From Parascedosporium putredinis (lineage: Eukaryota > Ascomycota > Sordariomycetes > Microascales > Microascaceae), in assembly GCA_949357655.1 (NCBI GenBank), contig CASHTG010000001.1, positions 1,550,001 to 1,614,000 of the forward strand: DNA of 64,000 bases. Reading direction: 5' to 3'. How positions within the stretch are numbered: position 1 is the first letter of the stretch; the number at the start of each line of letters is the position of its first letter. Below are positions 22,698 through 36,500 of this stretch, in pieces. Both the position numbers and the translations under genes were made by a program. The notes beneath the pieces are model-generated. The model worked only from the letters and a program-made list of their open reading frames with translations. It was not told where the DNA came from and made no database searches.

Positions 22698-24764
22698 CTA
22701 CTCCTCTACATTGATGCCCTCCCTAAGGCCTTCGACTACGAGCTCCTCACCGGCGCAACGGGAGTAGATGTCCTTGACGTCATCCGTGGTGGTTTCAAAG
22801 TGGCTGGTAGCGTCGTAGCTCTTGGAGATAAAGATATTGTCCTTGGTGCCGTTGTCAAGAGGCTCATAGATGGGGATAGGGGCGCCCTGGCGAAAAGAGG
22901 GGGTGTCAGCGCCTTGTATGCAGGAGGGTGGGGGGACGCCCAACGTGTAAACAATTAAGGGGGTAGGAAGCACATACCATGAACTGCTCTTCGATCTTTC
23001 CAAGCCTGTCAAGGCCAGGCTGAAGCTCAAGGTGGTGGTTGGCAGAAGACTCGGCGATTGTGGAAACGATGGCGATCCAGTAACCCTTGGGGCAGACGTT
23101 GTGGGAAGACGAGACACAAGCAATATAGATGTCTTTGCAGAGAGAGGCGAGAGATAATCAGTAGATGCTCTTGACTTCCGGGGAAGAATGGCGCTTCTGA
23201 AATTCACTTACCGTTCTTACGGCCGACCTGGTGCTGGGGGATGATCAGCTGGCAAGAGTCGCTGTCGTTCGTGCCGCTAAGGGGGTGGTTCAGGATGCAG
23301 ATAGCCCTGAGGACGTGGCCAACGACCTTGACTTTGCCCGGGAAGTAAGATGGGTCACCAAGAATCATCTTAGCCTTAGTCTCAAACTTCATCTCCTCCA
23401 CACCGGACATCGTGGCCTTGATACCGACAGCCTTATCACCCTCATATACAAGCTCGTCGACATTGGTGTTGAGCATATAGGTACCGCCGTAGATAGCCGA
23501 GAGACGGGCAAAGCCCTGTGGAAGCTCTCCAAGACCGTACAGGGGTAGATGTAAGGAGACTTTCCGTAGCGCGCAACCGAGTTACCGTAGAGGCGGATTC
23601 GCTCAATAGCCTCGGGTGCCTTGCCAGTGACGTTGATGTATTCATCATCGGTAAGATAAAGGGCCATGGCATGGCCGATGAAGTCACGAGTTCCCGCCTC
23701 GAGACCGAACTTGTCGAAGACCTCCTTCATGGTGACCTTGTTGAAGTCAAAGCCTACTCGAAAGGTTAGCCAGGTACCAACTGGATGCTATTCCCCCAAT
23801 TCCCCACAAATACGTGGCCTAGAAAAAGTGCAACCCCCAAAAAGGTCACTTACCCTTGTGGGTGGCGGGGTCCTTGAGGTCGAACGCGCCAACCCACTCA
23901 ATGAAGGACTTCATGCGGCGCTTCTCGAAAATGCCCATCAAGGGAGACTTGAGAGCCTCGCCCGCATCGGAGGGCACCTTGGCAACGGTAGCCTTGCCGC
24001 CGGCACCTTGCTGAACGTAGCTTCCAGCAACCTGCTTGAACTCGAGGTATCGGGTAACGTCGGTAGACACGAGAATGTTGGTGAGCTCTCCCGAAGACAT
24101 GAGGAACTTGGGCACAAGATCAATGTTCCAGTCATTGACGCGGCCATACTTCTTCCATGGCTCCTCGCCCTTTTGGAAGTTTCCGTACTTCCTGTATAGC
24201 TATAGGTGGACTATGTATTAGCAATATGGTCCAAGGAGGGGCTCGGGTTGTCGAGGAATAGGAGAGAATAGTACCGCTTCGATGTTGAGAGAGGCAGCCT
24301 CGCTAGACACAGATTGTTAGCTTAGTCCGGGCGAGAAGGACCGGGATGGCCATCTGGGAAAAGAGAAACCTACCCTCCGTAGTGGTCGTTGCGGTCGATG
24401 TGAAGAACTTTCCTTCCCTTGACACTCAATACACTGTAAAAAGACGAAGGCTGTTAGTCAAAGATACAAGGCAGGAAACCCAAGCCCAATGATTAAACAT
24501 GCTGAAATGCTTACCCAGAGAGAATGCACTCGGTCAAACCTGCACAGGAAAAAAATTAGAAATCTATCGAGGCATTTTCAATTCTCATCTTTTCACCGTT
24601 CTCGTGGACCTCCAGATGGGCTTTGGGGGTTGAAACAACCCCACCGTCATTGATGTGCGGGGCTGTTAAAAGGAGCACGGGTGGGGAGTCAAAGGGTATG
24701 AGGGGGTCAGGAGCTCACCAGTGCCGAGCACAATAACATCGTATTCCTTGGCGATCTCGTCCAT
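22698..24764 (-). CDS. gdi1: Rab GDP-dissociation inhibitor, eight exons, one frameshift
   Basis: GDI extracts GDP-bound prenylated Rab GTPases from membranes and recycles them in the cytosol. Eight exons are deduced from the 5' end: 24719-24764, 24515-24539 (25 nt), 24374-24433, 24275-24302 (28 nt), 23854-24199, 23212-23753, 22978-23132 and 22698-22886. The N-terminus MDEIAKEYDVIVLGTG continues across introns into LTECILSG, VLSVKGRKVLHIDRNDHYGG and EAASLNIEALYRKYGNF, the FAD-like fold and Rab-binding region of the family. WNIDLVPKFLMSSGELTNIL and VTRYLEFKQVAGSYVQQG are GDI signatures. The C-terminus includes DDVKDIYSRCAGEELVVE and ends GINVEE. A missing C in the run at 23542-23545 (GGGG on +) breaks the frame before LYGLGELPQGFARLSAIYGG; with it the protein is 463 residues, near yeast Gdi1. 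Confidence 0.94.
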
Positions 24765-25616
24765 GGTTGCGGTGAATGGGTATTATAAAGGGAATAATCA
24801 ATACGCTTGCACGGGTTTTGGGGAGAGGAAGGTGGAGAGTGGAGGTTCAAGTGCGCGTGGTGATGCTTTTGGGGAAAGGCGGGAGGTCAGGAGAAGGAAG
24901 GAGGCAGCACGGGTTTAGTGCACCGCTTTGGATCAATCAATGCTCCTCAGTTGAGGGGCAACCTAAACCTGACCGCTTAGGTTCGCCGGCAGCGTTGCCC
25001 AGGTGTTATGACATGTACGGGTGATAATAGCTAAGCTCAAATAAAAACAGCCCGGCACCTCGTCAGGATTCCACGATTGGGCCTTGCCCTCGCTCCCCAT
25101 CCAAGTGGGCAACAATTGATCTCGACCATGCCCTTTATTGATATAATAATATCACCAACGCCCACCATCAATTCCCTACATGGTATAGCCTCCTTTTTTA
25201 AACGAGCAGGCAATTCAAAGGATCACAGGGGCAAATGCCCTGAACAGCGATCCACGTCTAACATTGCGAAATTGCACTTGAGCATCAACTTTCTTTCACC
25301 TGGCCAACTCAAACGGTAGGTCAGGTCGGGGCTTATATGAACTGATCCACCGAACAATACTTTGAAATTAGGAACGAGCAATAATCTATTATTCACTAGG
25401 GGGATTCAGGTACAATGCCTTTGTGGGCCTCCTTCGGATTTGTCCACGATAATTTGATTGAGTATCTATGTATAGTACATATCCTACAAGCTTTACAACT
25501 CGGCACCACCCTCAAGCTCCAGTGGCATAAGCCTTTCGTCGTTCATCGTATTCGAACATGCTGCTGCGGCTAACCGCTCAGCGGAAGTCGGGGAATTGAC
25601 AAGGGAACTATCCCTT
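24765..25616. other. Spacer between MRPL4 and GDI1
   Basis: These 852 bp contain the GDI1 promoter and leader (near 24765-24900, G-rich on +) and the 3' UTR of the upstream tandem gene for uL29m. No open frame of interest. Confidence 0.55.
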
Positions 25617-26461
25617 TCAAACAGCAGGAGCAGGCTTGATGGGTTCTGACCCATCAACCTTCGCCGCCTTCGCGTCCTCCTCCTCAAAATACTGCTGGTC
25701 CTCTATTGGCACGTAGACATCCCCTTGGCCAGATAGATTGATCTCGGGATCGTTCTTGGCAAGTTCGTAGGCATCCTCCCACAGGTAGAATCGTTCTGTC
25801 AGGACGTGTTTGATGGACTTCATCGACTTCTTGACCTAGAGATGTTGAAAAGCGAAAACTGTTAGCTTGCACGGTTGCTTCTCAAAAGGGAGGGATATAC
25901 AAAGGAGATTGGGGTCGCTCATACTGCGTCATCTCGGTTCTTGGACTCGGCCGCACCAAATCCCATCCTAGCCCGCTTCCTCTCGACGTCGGCGGTCGCG
26001 ATCTTGTTCCGCTCACGGCAGCAAACCCACCAGAGCCTTTGTAGATCTTCCCAGCTTTTCTTACGCAGCTCTTCAACCGTCCACGCCCTCCCGTGCTCTC
26101 GGTCCTCAGCTGGCGTGTTCATAAGCTTGTCCTGTCCGGCGAAGAAGGCATAGAGTCCGTGATTCGGGTCGACCTTGATATCGGGGAGAAAATTGGCGGG
26201 ACGGGGCAAGGGCTCATCGGATACGGACACTGGCTCGCGAAGACCAGTTCTTCGCAGAAGACTGACGCCTCTAAAGCGGTTGTTGTCTCTCGTCTTGCTG
26301 TGGCGGACCTTTCGCTTGCACTGCGGCGCGGTGCTGGAGAAAGAGGCGCGCATCACGGCTGGCGCGAAGCCGGTCTGGGCAAGGACTGCAGAGCCCGCCT
26401 GTAGGTCGCATGGCCGGAGAAGCCTGCTTATGCAAGGCCTAGTAGCGGATAGGCTCGCCAT
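25617..26461 (-). CDS. mrpl4: Mitochondrial large-subunit ribosomal protein uL29m (MRPL4/MRP-L47 family)
   Basis: A structural protein of the mitochondrial large ribosomal subunit near the exit tunnel. Two exons, 25925-26461 and 25617-25835, are joined through an 89-nt intron with GTATGA donor, GCTAAC branch and CTAG acceptor, giving 251 residues with no frameshift. The first ~45 residues (MASLSATRPCISRLLRP... FSSTAP) are rich in Ser, Arg and Ala and acid-poor, a mitochondrial presequence. The MRP-L47 core contains GRAWTVEELRKKSWEDLQRLW, the uL29 helical hairpin, then CCRERNKIATADVERKRA and, after the intron, VKKSMKSIKHVLTERFYLWE. The C-terminal tail is acidic then ends IKPAPAV. An in-frame ATG 30 codons upstream (26551) is possible but the presequence begins better at the chosen start. 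Confidence 0.92.
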
Positions 26462-29400
26462 TGATGTGATATTATTGAAGAGGATTCCGATGCCGAAACT
26501 GTTCCTCTGCTCAGAACCATCGTCAGCTTTCTTTACGAAGCTCTTCCACAAGATAAAAATTTCTTATCCAATCAGAAGCGCTGCCATCTAGCCACGGAAA
26601 ATAGTTTTTGCGGGGTCACGTGGTTGTGCTGGAATGACTCGGACCGTCGGGGGCTACTACTATGTTCGTCCACCAGCAGCGTCACCACCTTGCCACTACT
26701 ACATAGTAGCTGCTGCGATCAATTGTGACCAGAGCATGCCAAAGTGGCTGACCAGAACAGGGGTGGAGCTTGCTCGCACCAGTTTGAAGCAAAGAATATT
26801 ATGCCAATCGCATGAATACAAGTAGCATCGATGAAAGCCAGAAACTCACATCCAACAGGGCCGCATACCAGCGAAAATTTAAGCCCTCAAGGGCATTTCA
26901 ATCTCAAATCCTGACACACAGCACACGGCAGAGTGTACGGGTGGTTCCAAGCTCTAGGCTGCTCACAAAGTCACGTGGGGGTGAGCGGTGCAGTGGCCCG
27001 TCCTCAAGCAACCGCCCAATTTTTCGCGACAATCAACCCCAAATGGAACTCTTCCAGAACAGGGCAATCTCTAATAGTGCGCATCCCCGACCCGCTCTTC
27101 ACGGACCGGTAAGTCCGGAATCTTTGGTTTGCATGGCAGAGATTTGCCCCCGTTCATGTTCTGTAACACAAGATCCAGCCGTCGACTCGCATAGAGGACG
27201 ATCCGTGGATACGTGTATGTCAACTGCTGAGGTGGCTGGCGCTTGGCCCTTGGTTCGCATCTCTCGGCTGACACCCACCCAAGTTCCGTGCGCGCAAAGT
27301 CCGTGGCTAGGACTGGAGGAGCGTCTCTTGTCCATGTTTGTTGTTATTTGTACACTACCTCATCTCCATTTGGCTAATAATTGTTCACACAAAGCCTCAT
27401 CTCGCTTTGGCTCATTTCCCGCTGCGACAACTGGCCAGATCTCCCCGCTTCCAGGTTTCGTTGACTGGTGCCTCCAGGTCAGGAGACTCGCATTATCAAG
27501 ATAATAAGAGAAAGAGCTTAGTTGTGCCCGTGAGGTTTTCTCTCCTATGATCTGAAACCTTCTCCCCTGTCAGCGACTATCCACGTGAGGTTTTTTGTTT
27601 CTCAACCTCTTTCCATGAGCGTTGCTGCGGGTTATTACAGGCAAATTGGCCCAGGGGTCCTCACAAATCACAAGCCATGGGGAAGGCACAACCGCGCTTT
27701 ATTCGTGGCTTATGACAATGGTTCGTTGTTCCAACCCGAGCGTCATATATCCAAAGCATATGTGAATGGCGCGAGCGTCTACGTGCGGGTGCAAGGAGCA
27801 AAGAGGTGAGGTCTTGAGTGGAGGAGCGAACGGGCAAAAGTGGTTCTATCGGGACGTCCGTCCATCGGGAAAGATGGATCAACTTATTGTTCGGCGCTTT
27901 TCTAAACAGCCTTAATGACGGGATCCCGGTTCCCAACGCACGGCCTCAGGTCTGAATGCTGGCGGATACATAGCGAGTGCGGCTCCCATTTGAATGGGTG
28001 TGGAAGGAGCAAGCTTTCAGGCTGAAAGGGCCGGCGGCCACGCGGAGCCTCAATGCGGGCGAACCCACGCCCAGCTTCAACATGGCGGACTGGCGAGAAT
28101 TGGAGCGGGAAAAAAATTCGTGTGTGAAGGGTGTGCGAGGGCAAAGTACCATTCGATGGATGCAAACGATCACCACGAACCACGAAATCTCGTCAGATGC
28201 GCTGATACCTTTGCGCATTGTTACGCAACATTCGACTTGTCCTCCCCTTCACGAGGACGCTAGGCGGGGGTGAGAAACGGGACGGGCGTTCATCTCCCTT
28301 TCGCCTGCATAGCCATCCGCAGGAAGATGACAGTTGAAACCCCCTCGAACTCGCGGCCTGTCTATGTCAGGAGGCACCGACTACCTTTGCCTCTATGCGA
28401 AACAAGGTAGAGGATGATCTGAAGATCAAGGAAGCCTCGTGGAACGGCGATTACCTTTCACGCTGGAAGTCATGACCGACGATGGACGTCGATGGATGGA
28501 ATGAGTGGTGAAGCAGTGACGGGGATGTCATAGGAAATGTCGTTGGAGACGCTTCGTCGCAGCCTCGCGACTTCATGACCGCTCTCCATTCGTTCGCCCG
28601 TTTCTCAACCATCTAGTGAGGGATGGGACAGAATATTCTTGGCACAATCTGGTCTCGCAAGGAGGCACCATAGGCCAACCAATGCCCTCCCTCATCTCGT
28701 GGCTTTACCACTATTCGGTGGCCAACTCATGAATGGCCTCCCAATAATAGTAGTAATAATAATGCTCAAGGAATGGCAACAGGTGAAGCAAGCATGGTCC
28801 ATGAACCGAAGATACGTTCGACGCCCGGCGCGGGCGGGGTTAAACGTCTCAGCATACAATGGCCTCTTCTGCCTTGCACATGGCACCCTAGACACGGCAA
28901 TTAGGGCATCTATTTCTGACCCGAAATTGTGAGCAGATTCTCTCACGATGTTTGGGCCGGTTGTATTTCTGTCAGAGGATGCCTTCCTACGTTCCTACGC
29001 GACCGGGTCTTGTTTGCGACCCTCGCGCGCCTTGGACTTTGAGTAGGTGAATTGTAAAGGGCTAACGCCGAGGAATTCCAGACCTCTTCTCAACATTGAG
29101 CGACTCAAGCTTAGAGATAGTCGGCCTTGCAAGCGGCATGTCCCGCGGCTTTTCTGGCTGAGGGTTAGGCTCAAGTTTGTTACACTCTTCTCGCCGAGTT
29201 GGAGGCGTCTGGTGCCTGCTATATCCTTTCTTTCTTGTGCGTCATACGAGGTATACAAATCTCTAGAGCCTTTTCCTTGATATTGTCATTGCACTTGTGA
29301 CACCGCATCTGATGGCCTTAAACGGCCGAACGCCATTGCAATGTCTCATGTTGGGGTTATCCCCACGTTGTGAGGCTCAAACTCCACCCCATTTATATGC

Positions 29401-30687
29401 CGCCGCGAACCCCGGCAACCTTCCCAGCGCAAGGCTACCCCCTGAAGGGTTGTCCCAACACGTCAGCATGGGTTTCCCGAGGCTGGTATGCCGTATTAGA
29501 GTAAACATGGGGGAATGACCACAGGAGCTGAGGTCAAGGCTACGAAATGGAGTCCTCCTTGCTCTCCGTATCCCTCCTTTCTTGTGCTGCACTCGGACGC
29601 AGATAGGTGTCCAGAGTCGGTTCCCCTCTCTTTACGCCTGTCTTCCGCATCGATCCCCACTTCAGCCCGCCGGGCGAAAATGACGCAGTGCAACTTGCGC
29701 CCTGATCCGGCTTCGGACGGTGCGGCGCCAAGACACCACGGTCGGGACCGAGGAATCCAACTGGGCGAAGTAGGCTCTTGGTAATACAGCAAAACTACGC
29801 AAGTCAATCGGTAGACACACTGAGCGCCTGCGCCGAATCATAAAAAATAAAAATAAAAAGAACGAAAAAACTTTTTCCTCTGTTTACAAGTTTTGCATTC
29901 CCCTCTTTCGCGACACGAAAATACGGAAGTCTAGCGCGTTAGGGAGGAAGGCTAGGGAAAGCAAAAGAAGAGGAGGGGGAAGAAAAGCAAGAAGGAGAAA
30001 GAGACCAAAACAATTACGATGTTCAATAATATGCGCGGAGCAACCCGGCAAGACAGACGAAGACTGTGAATCGAACCCGGAGAGTATCGATCGACGAGGC
30101 GTGGAAAGGGGCAAATGCTCCGTGCAAGACTCAACTCAACCTTGCCTCGACAAGACGAGCAAATATGGTGGCATAAACCCGTCACAAAACAAGCACAAAA
30201 AAGCGGGATTGTTTGCGTGTTGTGGTTGCCGGCCAGGCAAAGTGGCTTGTCGGGGATTCTGCCACTTGAAGCTAAATAACATCGCCACCCTCGTAGGTTG
30301 TTCTTTTCCTATCCCGGGCTCTCCTTGTCCTTTGCCCTCTGTAGTGTATGTGTCGTAGGTTTCGGAAAAAGGGCCTTGCCTCCTTCACGTCCTCCGAAGA
30401 TGGACGGGGATAGTGCGCATAACGACATATGCACATCGACATTAGAAGGCTGGGCGTTTCTTGGAAGTGTCGAAGACTGAGACCGCGTGGTCCGAGAACC
30501 CGTCTGGCAGGAATCTCAAGGCAAGATCTTCTGACTTGTTAATGCTGGCCAGTGGTTGGAGCGATGAAGGAACGAAGGAAGCCACCTCCTTCCATTTCTT
30601 GACCTATCCACTCACAAGTCACAAAACAGAGGACAAATACACAAACCTCACATAAAATTGCAGGGAGGAGGGGAAAGCGAGAAAAAG

Positions 30688-30717
30688 ATATATAGATATA
30701 TATATATATATAGAGAC

Positions 30718-30755
<38 letters not shown>
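30688..30755. repeat. Compound TA/GA microsatellite
   Basis: An alternating TA-rich block (30688-30724) with GATATA variants runs into an uninterrupted AG dinucleotide run of 31 bp (30725-30755). It is expected to vary in length between strains. Confidence 0.9.
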
Positions 30756-30758
<3 letters not shown>

Positions 30759-33480
30759 AGCCAGCAACAACAACGACACGAAATAGCAGGACCGGTCGCC
30801 GCGTTTGCATTGCTTTTCTTCCCATATGGCGTCATATCAAAGCCAACTATAGAAGGATGATCTGTTTTCCATTGCGCTCTCGATGTTGAGTACAGAAGCT
30901 GCAAGCGAAGTGGTGGAGCAGAAACTGCTGTGCTGTCTTGGGCGTCTCTTCGCCGCCAACCATCGAGGGGCTTCCACATAATCTGATTAGTGGGAGCACC
31001 GTTGTTTTTCCCGTACCAAGACGCCGCCCCCTGGAATCCGCACGGCAATGTCAGCCATCAAGCAGCCGAAACAACGCCGGGCGAGCCTCACCATGTCGTC
31101 GGCAGCTGAAGTTGAGCGCCATCGCATGGCCACCCCGTCCAATGGGAGGCGTGGTTGGGTTTGAGAGTACTTTTACGAGTTCGCCCATCGCTCGAGGGCT
31201 CGTGTTACATAGCCACTTACATTCGATTCTATTGATGTCGTGTTGCCCTCTTTTTGGGGTTTCTGCCTCCCCCTCTCCCTCCCTTTAAGACCAAGGACCA
31301 AGGAAATTCCGTTTTGCACAGATGCCGGATTCGCCGAAAAACCAACGAAATTCTAAAAGGGAGAAGGGGAGATCGAATTTATTCGGCAGCTTCGGAGAAC
31401 AATGAATGACTCGTGGCCACCACACTTCTTTCTCAAAGCGTGGTGCACATCCTTCAATGTTGAGTTTGGACAGCGAAACAGGCCTCACGCAGAATCCATA
31501 CCTTTGGAGTATTATGCCTTATGGCGCGGGGGCTCCTTCTGCGAATACGGACAGAGGGTTCCATTCTCTCCCTTTTCCCCCTTTCCTCCTTTTCCTCTCT
31601 CTCTTTTTCTTCTCAACAATAGACGTAAGGATGTGCGGGCTCGGCAAGACACTTCTTGGTTTGCCGAAAGTGTGCAATTATCGGAGGAATATGCTAAATC
31701 GCCGCGAGTCTTGGCCTGTCCTGCATCACACTGAAGCGCGGAGGACAGCGGTATAGTAACATCAAGACCCCCTGGCATTAGGGAAAACAAAGAGAATGCA
31801 ACGCATGGATTTGATGAATCTATGGATCCGTGGACGTATAACGAGGATGGTGGGGGTTGAGCCCTCAGCATTGGCGTTGCTCTGCTGGCAAAACACTTGA
31901 TGGATTGATCAAATTAGAAAACTTGCTAAATTTTGACAGATGGCTTCTATGTTTCCCTTGGAGCCTGTGGCAATGGGCGAGGGTTTAAATATCCTCTTAG
32001 ACGGGGGCATCTTCACCCGTGTCTTGGCTATAATTACCCACTCTGGGTTTGGCAGCTTTGATGGGGATTTCAAACGACGGTGGCTACGTTGGAGCCAAAC
32101 TACACGTCGGCTGTCAGGATCCAGTCATATCCACAGGGCTGGGCATCTGTCCTGAAGGTAAAGTAAGAGGGCGGGTATTAGTCGGGGACCCATAGGCATA
32201 CTCCCCGACCTTGTTCGCCCTTCCACCGACGATGGTTGGGAGTGGGAGGCATCGAACTTGGAATTTCCACAGCGCAGCGGCCCAGGGGGACGACTCAGTC
32301 GAGGCGGTTTGCAAGAGCCCTGGAGAGGAGAGGTCGTCCCACATCTTCGCCTAGCGGAGCGAGCCCCTCCCACCCTGTTTGCCTGTCCACGCTTTTTTAC
32401 CACCAAATGTACCTCACCCCCTCCTCTCTGCGTAGCGGCCCCACGAGGAATGGAAAGAAGCCACACGGGAAGAGTGGCCCTGGGCTCCACAGATGGAGAT
32501 CCCGATCTTTTCCAGTGCCACAAGCGCGGGAGGAGGGAAAAAAACCTTGAACAGTGCTGCTTGTCACATCCATTTGATGCAGACTGGATGTAATCGCGCT
32601 CGGACGGTGGATATCCAACGTTGCAGGAACGGCGCTTGTGCGGAGAGCTCAATTGGATTTTTTTTTTTTATGTATTACTTTTTTTCTTCCCCCAGGACAC
32701 CCATCCTGCTCTAAGCTCAATCTCATGAAGGCTGTCGAAGGATGACAAACTGAGAGGTAGAGGAAAGCTAGAGAGGCCAGAATTACGAGTAGTTACCGCT
32801 CGGTTATAACCCTTTCCCCGAGAATCGACGGGGCGCAAAGGGACAACCCCGAATACCGCCCGCTCTCGCGCTCTTGCGGGCTGACCGGAACAAGTTTTTC
32901 AAAGGCTCTTCTTCGACTTCTTTGTCCACCCGAATCCGACTGCCGGACGCTAATAGACAAGACTAGCTTTTGTGTGCTCGTTAGCGCGGGCTAGCTCGCA
33001 CTCCGAGTAGAGGGGCTAGGCAAACCCGGAACGTCGTAATTTGAAAGATGCGGTATGACTAGAAAACATGGCGAGGACAAGATGGCGAGATAGCATCTGG
33101 TGATGCGTATGAAGCGTTAAGTGAAGTCTTGTTGAACGGTTGCCACCCTCCTCGATGGGTCACGTTCTTTCGCAACGGTGACGCTCACTCGTTCGAGTTG
33201 GTCATCCTAAACATGCCCCTCTTGCCTGTGTTTATCGATTTCTATATTCTTTATTAATTATTGAAAAAGAAAAAAAGCCTTTCTTCGGACAACACTTGTC
33301 TGGGGGCGGTAGAACTGCTCTGGACCCGTGAGCCAGAAAGTTGGTCGTAAGCCCAATCAATGTACAAGCATGTACCTTGAAGATCGAATCAGCAATCGAT
33401 GACAAAGGACAGCATCTCTGCTAGGGATCCTGATTCGCGTTCACCTGCATGAGTTTTCTTGCCGAGGTTGGCCAAGAGGA

Positions 33481-33546
33481 AACAAAAGAAAAAAAAAAGA
33501 AAAGGAAAAAGAAAGAAAGTAAGGAAAAAGGAAAAAGAAAAAAAGA
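33481..33546. repeat. A/G-rich tract
   Basis: About 66 bp that is almost entirely purine, dominated by runs of A spaced by G, similar in style to the one upstream of NOG1. It lies in the gene-free stretch. Confidence 0.7.
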
Positions 33547-36500
33547 CTTGGTTGCTTGTTACGTCTGGATAGCGCCAGCGGCTCACGTCGCCTGGATGGC
33601 ACGCCACCAGCCCCCTTTCTCATACAAGTATCACCAAACAGTCCCTCCCATTTCTCACTTTTTCTAGCGTGCTTCCTGGCGGTGGTGCTACGCATGGGCA
33701 CTAGCACGACTTGGTGCGAAAAGGAACTTTCCTCTCCGGTCTTCTAGCGTCGTCTCGAGGAAAGAATCCGGCACAATGACCGATGCTGCCGAGACCCCTC
33801 CTCATCTCCGAGTTGTGCTTATCAGCTGATGTAGCATAATTTGGCGCGGGCAACTTTGAGGATTCGAAGGCGCCCACCCGGAAAGATACAAACCTTCCAA
33901 TGTACTGTACAAAAACGCGCGCGTTTGGTACGAGGTGATGTCGTCACAGCTCTCACTCGGCGGTTTGTTGGAATAATCCGAGTTTAGGGCAAAATGAGGG
34001 TGCCCTGGAACGATGGGGGAAGGGATCTTTTGTTAGTCTTCATGTCTTGCCTACCATGGTCGTGTTTCTCATCTTGATGTCTTGACAGTGGCGGTGCAGG
34101 GTTTCCGCTTGCTGATAAGCCGTTCTGGCCGTTCGAGCCCGGCTTTGTAGCATGCACGCTGTTGAAAGGGTGTGTGTTGAGGAGGGAGAAAAAAAAAGAA
34201 GAAAAAAAAAGAAAGAAAGACGCGTCCTTCAGGTTGGTCAGATACCAGTTCTCTTCGAATACATCTTCCCCTCGGGTTGGCAGAACAAGCGTCTTCCCTT
34301 ACGCAGCGGCAGTAATCTTGCATCGCGGGAATGGGGTGATCACCAGGATGCGACATCTTTTGGAGCTCGGTCTTCTTGTTTGATGCTGCGAGCATGTTCT
34401 CGGAAGAGGCAATAGCAGGCGCCAGAACCGGCGAGGCTCAAATGGGTTCACTCGGCCGATTGACCGGGGGAGTGGCACGAGTGCTGCTTCAGGGCAGGGG
34501 TTGGCCCAGCAGGAAGAGGCTTGGAGCACTGAATCTCGTACTCTGGCCGTGGAGGAAAATAGAGAAAGAGAGAATTGCGTCGGGAGGTCAACTGGTACTT
34601 GGGTTGACGCGGAGCACCGGTACCAAGGTACCTTTTGGCCAGGAAGCATCTCGTCGAGGATGTGGGCACAACTAATACGGATTGACGGAAAGTTGCATGC
34701 CTTTTACCGCCGCCAATGACCTGGAAGGACGTGCGCGGGCGTTGATGTCCCTTTCTCTCCAAAATTTATCAATATCTGGCCCGGAATTCAAGGGTGAGAG
34801 CATGGTCGGCGCGACATTTCACTAGAACATCCCCTGCATGACAGGATACAACTGCGTTGACTGTTTCTTCCTTGATCACGAAGCCGCACGACGCTCAGAC
34901 GCCGCTGGGATTGCGCATGCGGCGGTGGAGGTTGAGGTTGAAGGGGGAAGGGGGAGGAGCAGCTGGTCCCTATGATCACCCGCGGTGAGCGCGGCGAGCG
35001 CGCTGACCCAGGTTGGCGTTGGCAATGGTGAGTACTGATCATTTTTAGTTGCTAGAACGAGAAGAAGAAAAAAGTGATTGGTATCCAACTTTTCCAATAG
35101 TTGGGTTCTGGCGCTGCCTGAAAACGCACAATGGAACGAACTAGTGGAGGGAGGGCTTCAACCACATCGTTTTCACGAGATCGAAACCATTGTCGAGCGT
35201 ATCATTGCTCGTTATTGAGTGCGAATTTAATGATGTCAGGAAACTGAGCAAGTAATTTTATTCAGCCAAGTCTCCCGATTTGGTAGTGGTTGCCGATGCT
35301 GCTGTTTGGTGCGGTTAGTTGAGCAGGCGGTACCTGTTCTTCTTTCGGCTACACCAGAGCGGCGACGGCGGATCGATCGCCGCGCTTCCCTTGCATCCTC
35401 GCAGGAGTTACGTGCTGTTGTCAAGACGTCGGTGGCTCGGACCAACTGCTGCGGTCACCTGAAAAATCACCATCGGAAGAGGACACTGTCCTGAGCTGAG
35501 CCGAGGAAGGCAGGTGTGCAAAAGGGCACACCCCCTTTCTGCTCTCCTTGTCCCTGGCTCTCAGAGGGCCGGAGAGTACAAGGGGACACACTGATATGAC
35601 AAGTACATCTGAAAGCGTTGGCTAGTTTTCTCGAGCACCATCGGGAAAAGAAGAGGGAAAAGACGATTGTCTCGTTAGGATGCCTTTCTAGAACACTTGT
35701 TCCCGAAATTGGTCGCGTCGCGTCTACACAGGATAATACTTGCACGCACGAACAAGCATACACGCTGGGCAGATGTGCCCCACACTTCTCCGTCGCAACA
35801 TAGCGCGTCCCGGATTTACAAGTACATGGCGCACATACCGCACCTGGGCCCAAGTCACGACGCATCATGGACGCGAAGCCCTCGCCCTGCTTGTCAGGCA
35901 AATCTGTGTGTCTGGGCGCGCGTGCTCAATCCGCCAGTGTAGAGCGACCTACCAGTACCCGTTAGGAAGGTGCAATACCCGTCCCTGAAGATGATTGTCA
36001 TCGTGCATGCCGTGGACGTTGCAAAACTATAGCAGGCGAGCTTGATCCCCTTCATGCCCGTAGGCCTGAGATGTATGAAGGAGATTCGGGATCAAGGGTG
36101 GACGGACTCAAATCTTCAACGATGGCCATTTTCAGTGCGTACAATATTTATCCGCAAAGGGGCTCCGCCGTGCCGCGTGGTTGGGAGCGCCACAAAACCA
36201 GGGGTTGGTTAACTCAACTGATACCTTGTACAGCCAAGAGTGTGCCTCGTTCGGCCATGCTCCCCATGTCACACTCACAGCAGGAACCGGGTTCTGGCTC
36301 AGCCTCCGGATATTCGACATCTTCGGATGGTGTTGGTGTTCAATCGATAAGAAAAAAGGGGGAGGGGGTTGGTTAATATAAAACGATCCTGGGACTGGCG
36401 GAACATCCAGACCGCGTCATATTTCTCATGATCATCGACTTGGAATGGCGCAGCCACTTGTAGGCACTCTTTAAACTATTGCTTCATGAACTTTGTGTGA

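Noticed and set aside
32125..32652. 175-codon minus-strand frame
   Set aside because: Arg/Ser/Pro-rich random-like translation, no family match, overlapping frames on the other strand equally long.
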